Source: CAXBCP01 sp038120765 (GTDB taxonomy: Bacteria > Pseudomonadota > Alphaproteobacteria > MPNO01 > UBA830). From it: DNA of 26,772 bases. The position numbers and the translations under genes are program-made. The stretch lies in NCBI GenBank assembly GCA_038120765.1, contig JAYOMI010000048.1, positions 1-26,772 of the forward strand, read 5' to 3'. Of this stretch, positions 22,547 through 26,772 are shown one piece after another (position 1 is the first letter of the stretch; the number at the start of each line of letters is the position of its first letter). The notes under the pieces are model-generated. The model had not been told where the DNA came from, did no database searches, and saw nothing but the letters and a program-made list of their open reading frames with translations.

Positions 22547-22575
22547 TGTATGGTAGCGGTCTGACGCCGCGTCAA
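22547..22575 (-). promoter_or_regulatory. Candidate promoter of the minus-strand glycan operon
   Basis: On the minus strand, TTGACG (22575-22570) is followed after 17 bases by CATACA (22552-22547). The -35 is near-consensus and the -10 matches at only three positions. The expected start of transcription lies about 26 bases before the GT4 start codon. A palindrome overlaps the -35 box. Confidence 0.35.
22562..22574. promoter_or_regulatory. Palindrome TGACGCCGCGTCA in the divergent intergenic region
   Basis: TGACG and CGTCA flank three bases and form a perfect palindrome in the 168-base region between the divergent glycan transcripts. It covers most of the candidate -35 box of the minus-strand operon. 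This is the expected place for a repressor operator. The cognate regulator is not in the window. Confidence 0.35.
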
Positions 22576-22682
22576 CCTATTCTCGCGGCAGATCACGTTA
22601 CAGGTACAGCCATCTTGCGTTACATCTTCCCGGTTTCCGGAATAGCAAAAGCCCCTCGGACCAATAAAACGGATCGCCGCCA

Positions 22683-24467
22683 ATGTGTGGGGTAGCCGGT
22701 ATATTCGCCTATTGTGCTGCGGCGCCACCCACTGACCGCGCCGCGCTGACACGCATGAACAATGCAATGATCGCCCGCGGTCCGGACGGCGAAGGCATAT
22801 GGATTGACCCGCAGACCCGTGTCGGTTTCGGCCATCGGCGGCTGTCGATTATCGATCTGACCGAGAGCGGCGCCCAGCCGATGCAGTTCGACGATGGCCG
22901 GCTGGTGATTACCTATAACGGCGAAATTTATAATTTCCGGGAATTACGCGCCGGGCTTGAAGCGCAGGGCCGACGGTTCCGGTCGGAATCCGACACCGAA
23001 GTGCTGCTGCATCTGTACGACCGTGACGGTGCGGACATGGTGAAACTGCTGCGCGGCATGTTCGCCCTGGCGATATATGACCGCGAGAAACGCGGCATCT
23101 TCCTGGCGAGAGACGGGTTCGGCATCAAACCCCTGTATTATGCGGATGACGGCCAGACGCTGCGCTTCGCCTCCCAGGTCAAGACGCTGCTCGCCGATGG
23201 CGCTATCGACACCGCACCGTCGGCCGCCGGGCGCGCGGGTTTCTATGTCTGGGGCTATGTGCCGGAACCCTGGACCATGTTCGAAAACATCCGTGCGCTG
23301 CCTGCGGGCAGCACGATGTGGATCGACCACAGGGGCGCACAGCCGCAAAATCGCTATTTCGACGTCACCCGCGAACTCGAGGCGGCGGCCGACCGGCCGG
23401 AACCCTGGACGCAGGAAAATTTGCGCGCGGCCCTGCTGGACACATTGCAGCATCATCTGGTCGCGGATGTGCCGGTGGGCGCGTTTCTGTCTGCGGGGCT
23501 CGATTCGGCGACGATCGTCGCATTGACCGCGGAGCTGCAATCCGATGCGCTTCGTTCTGTCACCCTCGCCTTCGACGAGTTCGACGGCACCCAGTTCGAC
23601 GAGGCCGCGCTCGCCGAGAAAATCGCGCGCCACTATGACACGGCGCATCAGACACAGCGCATCAAAGGCGCCGACTTTCAGGAAGAATACACACGCCTGT
23701 GCGCAGCAATGGATCAGCCTTCGATCGACGGCGTAAATACCTATTTCGTCAGCAAGGTGACGGCGGAGACAGGCCTGAAAGTGGCGATGTCCGGCCTGGG
23801 CGGAGACGAATTGTTCGGCGGGTATCAGAGTTTCGCGGAAATCCCGCGCATGGTCGGGACGCTGGGCGCCGTTCCCGGTTTGCGGTGTATGGGGCGCGCG
23901 TTACGCAGAATCAGCGCGCCGCTGGTAAGCGCCGTGACGTCACCGAAATATGCCAGCGTATTTGAATACGGCACGACCTATCCCGACGCCTACATGCTGC
24001 GCCGTGCGCTTTTCATGCCGTGGGAACTGCCGAAACTGATGGACCCCGACATGGCCCGGGCAGGCTGGGCCGAACTGGAGGAAAAAAGCGGACGCCGGCA
24101 TCAGGTCGAGGGCCTGAAAACGGTGCGGGGGAAAGTGTGTGCCCTGGAATCGACATGGTATATGCGCAGCCAGCTGCTCCGGGATTCGGACTGGGCCGGC
24201 ATGGCGCATTCGCTGGAAATCCGGGTGCCGCTGGTCGACACTTTTTTCTTCAAACGTATTGCACCGATGCTTGCCTCGGAAACACCGCCCGGCAAGCGCG
24301 ACATGGCGGCGAGCCCGGCCAAGGCCCTGCCGGACGAGGTTCTCAACCGGCCCAAAACGGGATTCGCCGTACCGATGCGCGACTGGCTGCTCAAGGACGA
24401 CCCGACCGCGACAGATCGCGGCTTTCGGGGATGGTCGCGCAAAATCGCCGAAGACTGCTACGCCTGA
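22683..24467 (+). CDS. asnB: AsnB-type glutamine-dependent amidotransferase (second copy)
   Basis: A 594-residue paralogue of the first amidotransferase, clearly diverged. The glutaminase domain has Cys2 (MCGVAGIF), ARGPDGEG, YNGEIYNF (78-85) and SESDTEVLL. The synthetase domain carries SAGLDS (270-275) where the family normally has SGGxDS, so the second loop residue is Ala. SGLGGDELFGGYQSF and the C-terminal NRPKTGFAVPMRDW are intact. The Ala change is mild and activity is plausible. It heads the plus-strand unit and is followed 3 bases later by the GT9 gene. As with the first copy, amidation of a sugar carboxylate is a reasonable alternative to asparagine synthesis. The start fits the obligatory MCG N-terminus. 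Confidence 0.92.
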   Translation: MCGVAGIFAYCAAAPPTDRAALTRMNNAMIARGPDGEGIWIDPQTRVGFGHRRLSIIDLTESGAQPMQFDDGRLVITYNGEIYNFRELRAGLEAQGRRFRSESDTEVLLHLYDRDGADMVKLLRGMFALAIYDREKRGIFLARDGFGIKPLYYADDGQTLRFASQVKTLLADGAIDTAPSAAGRAGFYVWGYVPEPWTMFENIRALPAGSTMWIDHRGAQPQNRYFDVTRELEAAADRPEPWTQENLRAALLDTLQHHLVADVPVGAFLSAGLDSATIVALTAELQSDALRSVTLAFDEFDGTQFDEAALAEKIARHYDTAHQTQRIKGADFQEEYTRLCAAMDQPSIDGVNTYFVSKVTAETGLKVAMSGLGGDELFGGYQSFAEIPRMVGTLGAVPGLRCMGRALRRISAPLVSAVTSPKYASVFEYGTTYPDAYMLRRALFMPWELPKLMDPDMARAGWAELEEKSGRRHQVEGLKTVRGKVCALESTWYMRSQLLRDSDWAGMAHSLEIRVPLVDTFFFKRIAPMLASETPPGKRDMAASPAKALPDEVLNRPKTGFAVPMRDWLLKDDPTATDRGFRGWSRKIAEDCYA

Positions 24468-24470
24468 GCA

Positions 24471-25556
24471 ATGTTTCCGGCCCCGCAAAAAGTCCTTATC
24501 CATCGCCTTGGCAGCCTCGGCGATACCGCAATCATGCTCCCGGTTTTTCACTACTTGAACGATATCTGGCCGCAGGCCGAAAAACGGGTGATGACGAATT
24601 TCCCTGTTGCTGCTGTCGCTCCGCCGCTGCAGGCGGTTCTCGGCGACGACATCTTCGTGGATGGATACTTCACCTACCCGGTCAGAATGCGCAACCCACG
24701 GGCGTTGCTCTCGCTGGCATCCGAGGTCCGCGCCTGGGGGCCGGACATTGCGATTTATGCAAACGCTGGATCCATCGCCAGAACGCTGCGCGACGGGGCC
24801 TTCCTGCGCCTTTACGGCGCCCGGCGCGTTATCGGACTTCCCATCGACCGGTCCCGGCGCGAACACATACTGGACAGGCAAACCGGGCTGTATGAGCGGG
24901 AAACCGCACGCATCGCAAGAACATTGGCGGCGCTGGGCCGGATCGATGTCAACGACCCGCAGAAGAAAGACCTCTGCCTGACGGAAGCAGAACGTAACGC
25001 CGCAACAGACATACTTTCCGGCTGGGCGGGCGCCGAGAGATTTATCTGTTTCAGCCCCGGTACCAAGCAGGAGATGAAAGACTGGACCGACCCCAACTGG
25101 ATCGTCGTGCTCGAAGCCGTGTCCTCCGCCGATCCATCCCTCGGTATTCTGGTCGTCGGCGCGGATGGAGACCGCGCCCGGAGCGACGCGCTGCTGACCC
25201 ATTGGCAGGGTCCGAAGCTCAATACCTGCGGACAGATTTCCCCACGCGGGAGCGCCGCTGTCATGGCACATGCAAAGATGTTTCTCGGCAATGACAGCGG
25301 GCCGATGCACCTGGCGGCGGCGGTAAACATCCCCGCCGTCGCGGTTTTCAGCCGCCACCCGAAACCCGGTATCTGGTTTCCCCTGGGCGACCGGCATCGT
25401 ATCTTTTATCCGGGTCTCCGTTGGTCGGGCGGCGCACCGCCGGTCGAACGCAATGCGGCGAACGAGACGGATATCACCTCTATCCCCCCTGATCAGGTGA
25501 TTGACGCCTGCAGGAGTTTTTTGCGCAAATCCGAGAGTTCAGATCTTGTCCGATAA
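24471..25556 (+). CDS. Glycosyltransferase family 9 (heptosyltransferase-like)
   Basis: A 361-residue GT9 protein, the family of lipopolysaccharide heptosyltransferases that use ADP-heptose. The N-terminal VLIHRLGSLGDTAIMLPVFHYL is the family's first strand and loop. The C-terminal signature FLGNDSGPMHLAAAV (271-285, Asp275) binds the donor, and FSPGTKQEMKDW fits the nucleotide-facing loop. It starts 3 bases after the second asnB. The presence of gmhA and hldE in the divergent operon makes heptose a plausible donor. The exact acceptor is unknown, and it cannot be assigned as WaaC, WaaF or another member. Confidence 0.9.
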   Translation: MFPAPQKVLIHRLGSLGDTAIMLPVFHYLNDIWPQAEKRVMTNFPVAAVAPPLQAVLGDDIFVDGYFTYPVRMRNPRALLSLASEVRAWGPDIAIYANAGSIARTLRDGAFLRLYGARRVIGLPIDRSRREHILDRQTGLYERETARIARTLAALGRIDVNDPQKKDLCLTEAERNAATDILSGWAGAERFICFSPGTKQEMKDWTDPNWIVVLEAVSSADPSLGILVVGADGDRARSDALLTHWQGPKLNTCGQISPRGSAAVMAHAKMFLGNDSGPMHLAAAVNIPAVAVFSRHPKPGIWFPLGDRHRIFYPGLRWSGGAPPVERNAANETDITSIPPDQVIDACRSFLRKSESSDLVR

Positions 25557-26772
25557 ACCTGTGCGTCTTGCCTATTTCGTATCGCACCCGATCCAGTATC
25601 AGGCGCCTTTGTTGCGCCGGATTGCTGAAGATCCATCGATTGACCTGACCGTCTTTTTCGCAAGCGATATCTCCGCCCGCGAACATTTCGACCCCGGATT
25701 CAACCGCCAGATTACCTGGGATGTCGATCTGCTGAGCGGCTACCGGCATGAGTTTCTGCCGGCAATAGGGAGCCGATCCGGGCTGTCTCTGTTCCGGCCC
25801 TTCAGTTACGGCGTCGTGAGCCGCCTGTTGTCCGGCCGGTTCGATGCGGTCTGGTGTCATTCCTACTTCCGCCTGCCGCATCTGACCGCGCTGGTTGCAG
25901 GACGCCTGCTAGGCAAGAAGGTTTTCCTGCGCGACGAGGCAAGCTTCATATCGTCGAATTCAACGGGCATGCGGCGCTTCATCAAGACCTGTTTTCACCA
26001 GGTCCTGAAACGGGTGCTGAACGGCATTCTGACGATCGGCAGCATGAACCGCGACTACTACGCCGTGATCGGCTTCCGTCAGGATCAGTTATTCCGGATG
26101 CCCTACGCGGTGGATAACGACTGGTTTGCAGAGCGCATCGCCGAAGCCGCAACAAAGCGGGAGACATTCCGTGCCGAACTGGGCCTGGAACCGGGGCGTC
26201 CGGTCATTCTGTTCGCGTCGAAACTGCAGCCCCGGAAACGGGCGCAGGACCTGATCCGGGCTTTCACGAAAATCGTTGACGATCCTGCCGCGGGCCGTCC
26301 CTACCTGCTCATCGGCGGCGACGGGGAACTGCGCGACGAATTGCAGGTTCTTGCAGCAGATGCCCCCGCGAATTCGATTCACTTTCTGGGCTTTCGTTCG
26401 CAGGCGGAACTGCCGCCGCTATACGATATCTGCGACGTCTTCGTGCTTCCCTCCAATACCGAACCCTGGGGCCTGGTGACGAACGAAGCGATGAACGCAG
26501 GCCGCGCCATCATCGCGACCACCGAGGTCGGGTCAGCGCGGGACCTCGTCCACGACGGGGGAAACGGCTTTATCATCGAGCCCGGCGATATTGACGCGCT
26601 CGCGGATCGCCTCCTGACCCTGTGCAGCGATCGCGAACTGTGCGACCGGATGGGACGGAAAAGTCTCGAGATCATCTCAAACTGGGATTTCAACGCCGAT
26701 ATCGAAGGCCTGCGCGAGGCCCTGCGTGTCTATTTCGGCGACAGGATCGCGCCGCGCGAATGCGGCATATCC
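25546..26772 (+). CDS. Glycosyltransferase, GT4 family (3' end outside the window)
   Basis: At least 409 codons stay open to the window edge. The product begins SDKPVRLAYFVSHPIQYQAPLLRR, which resembles GT4 enzymes with a SHPIQYQAPL N-terminus. The donor domain shows VILFASKLQPRKRAQDLIRAF, YLLIGGDGELRDEL, HFLGFRSQAELPPLYDICDVFVLPS and the E-x7-E motif EPWGLVTNEAMNAG. The most likely start is TTG 25546, which overlaps the GT9 gene by 11 bases and follows GAGAG at 8 bases. GTG 25561 is an alternative. Only a short C-terminal tail should be missing. Confidence 0.88.
   Translation, partial: MSDKPVRLAYFVSHPIQYQAPLLRRIAEDPSIDLTVFFASDISAREHFDPGFNRQITWDVDLLSGYRHEFLPAIGSRSGLSLFRPFSYGVVSRLLSGRFDAVWCHSYFRLPHLTALVAGRLLGKKVFLRDEASFISSNSTGMRRFIKTCFHQVLKRVLNGILTIGSMNRDYYAVIGFRQDQLFRMPYAVDNDWFAERIAEAATKRETFRAELGLEPGRPVILFASKLQPRKRAQDLIRAFTKIVDDPAAGRPYLLIGGDGELRDELQVLAADAPANSIHFLGFRSQAELPPLYDICDVFVLPSNTEPWGLVTNEAMNAGRAIIATTEVGSARDLVHDGGNGFIIEPGDIDALADRLLTLCSDRELCDRMGRKSLEIISNWDFNADIEGLREALRVYFGDRIAPRECGIS

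Noticed and set aside
23940..25397. A 485-codon minus-strand open frame opposite the second asnB and the GT9 gene
   Set aside because: The plus-strand frames carry diagnostic AsnB and GT9 motifs. The minus-strand product has biased composition and no recognisable domain.

Overview
The window looks like a chromosomal segment of a GC-rich alphaproteobacterium. This rests on the uniform high-GC coding style, an MmcB-family repair protein (known mainly from alphaproteobacteria), an alphaproteobacterial-type single-domain CheY, a TRAP transporter and an ADP-heptose pathway. The genus cannot be named from the sequence.

Left part (1-8391), mixed housekeeping and accessory genes. The first 72 bases hold only the 3' half of a tRNA-Arg(CCG). 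The D-arm and 5' acceptor strand are absent, as expected at one end of an element integrated in a tRNA gene. Next come a short cyanide-insensitive-type alternative oxidase homologue, a convergent alpha/beta hydrolase, and a divergent complete TRAP transporter (small permease, large permease, binding protein) closed by a very strong intrinsic terminator. A YciI-like protein, a CheY-like receiver, a TPR-methyltransferase, a tiny Tat-signal-like protein, MmcB and a small lipoprotein follow.

Middle and right part (8431-22514), one long minus-strand gene train for surface carbohydrate. In transcription order it encodes a GT4 glycosyltransferase, a GT2 glycosyltransferase broken by an amber codon, an AsnB-type amidotransferase, an FkbM methyltransferase, a bi-domain oxidoreductase, a heparinase II/III-like protein, a GDP-mannose/UDP-glucose 6-dehydrogenase, a second GT4, GmhA, HldE and an isoprenylcysteine-methyltransferase-like membrane protein. 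Gaps run from overlaps of 8-10 bases to 61 bases, so a single operon is likely. A divergent plus-strand unit (22683 to window end) encodes a second AsnB-type protein, a GT9 heptosyltransferase-like protein and a GT4 that runs off the window.

The carbohydrate genes fit together. GmhA and HldE supply ADP-heptose precursors and the GT9 protein is a candidate user. The 6-dehydrogenase would make a nucleotide-uronic acid. Two glutamine-dependent amidotransferases could amidate carboxyl groups of such uronates, and the heparinase-like protein belongs to a uronate-polymer lyase fold family. This joint function is inference.

The main oddities are: an alternative oxidase homologue with one of six expected di-iron ligands replaced by Ala; a 6-dehydrogenase whose conserved N-terminus begins at an ATA codon; a methyltransferase-like gene with no ATG, GTG or TTG at its apparent start; and an amber codon replacing a probable Trp just before the DxD motif of the GT2 enzyme. 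No gene-free stretch exceeds 300 bases. I saw no CRISPR array, rRNA or insertion sequence.
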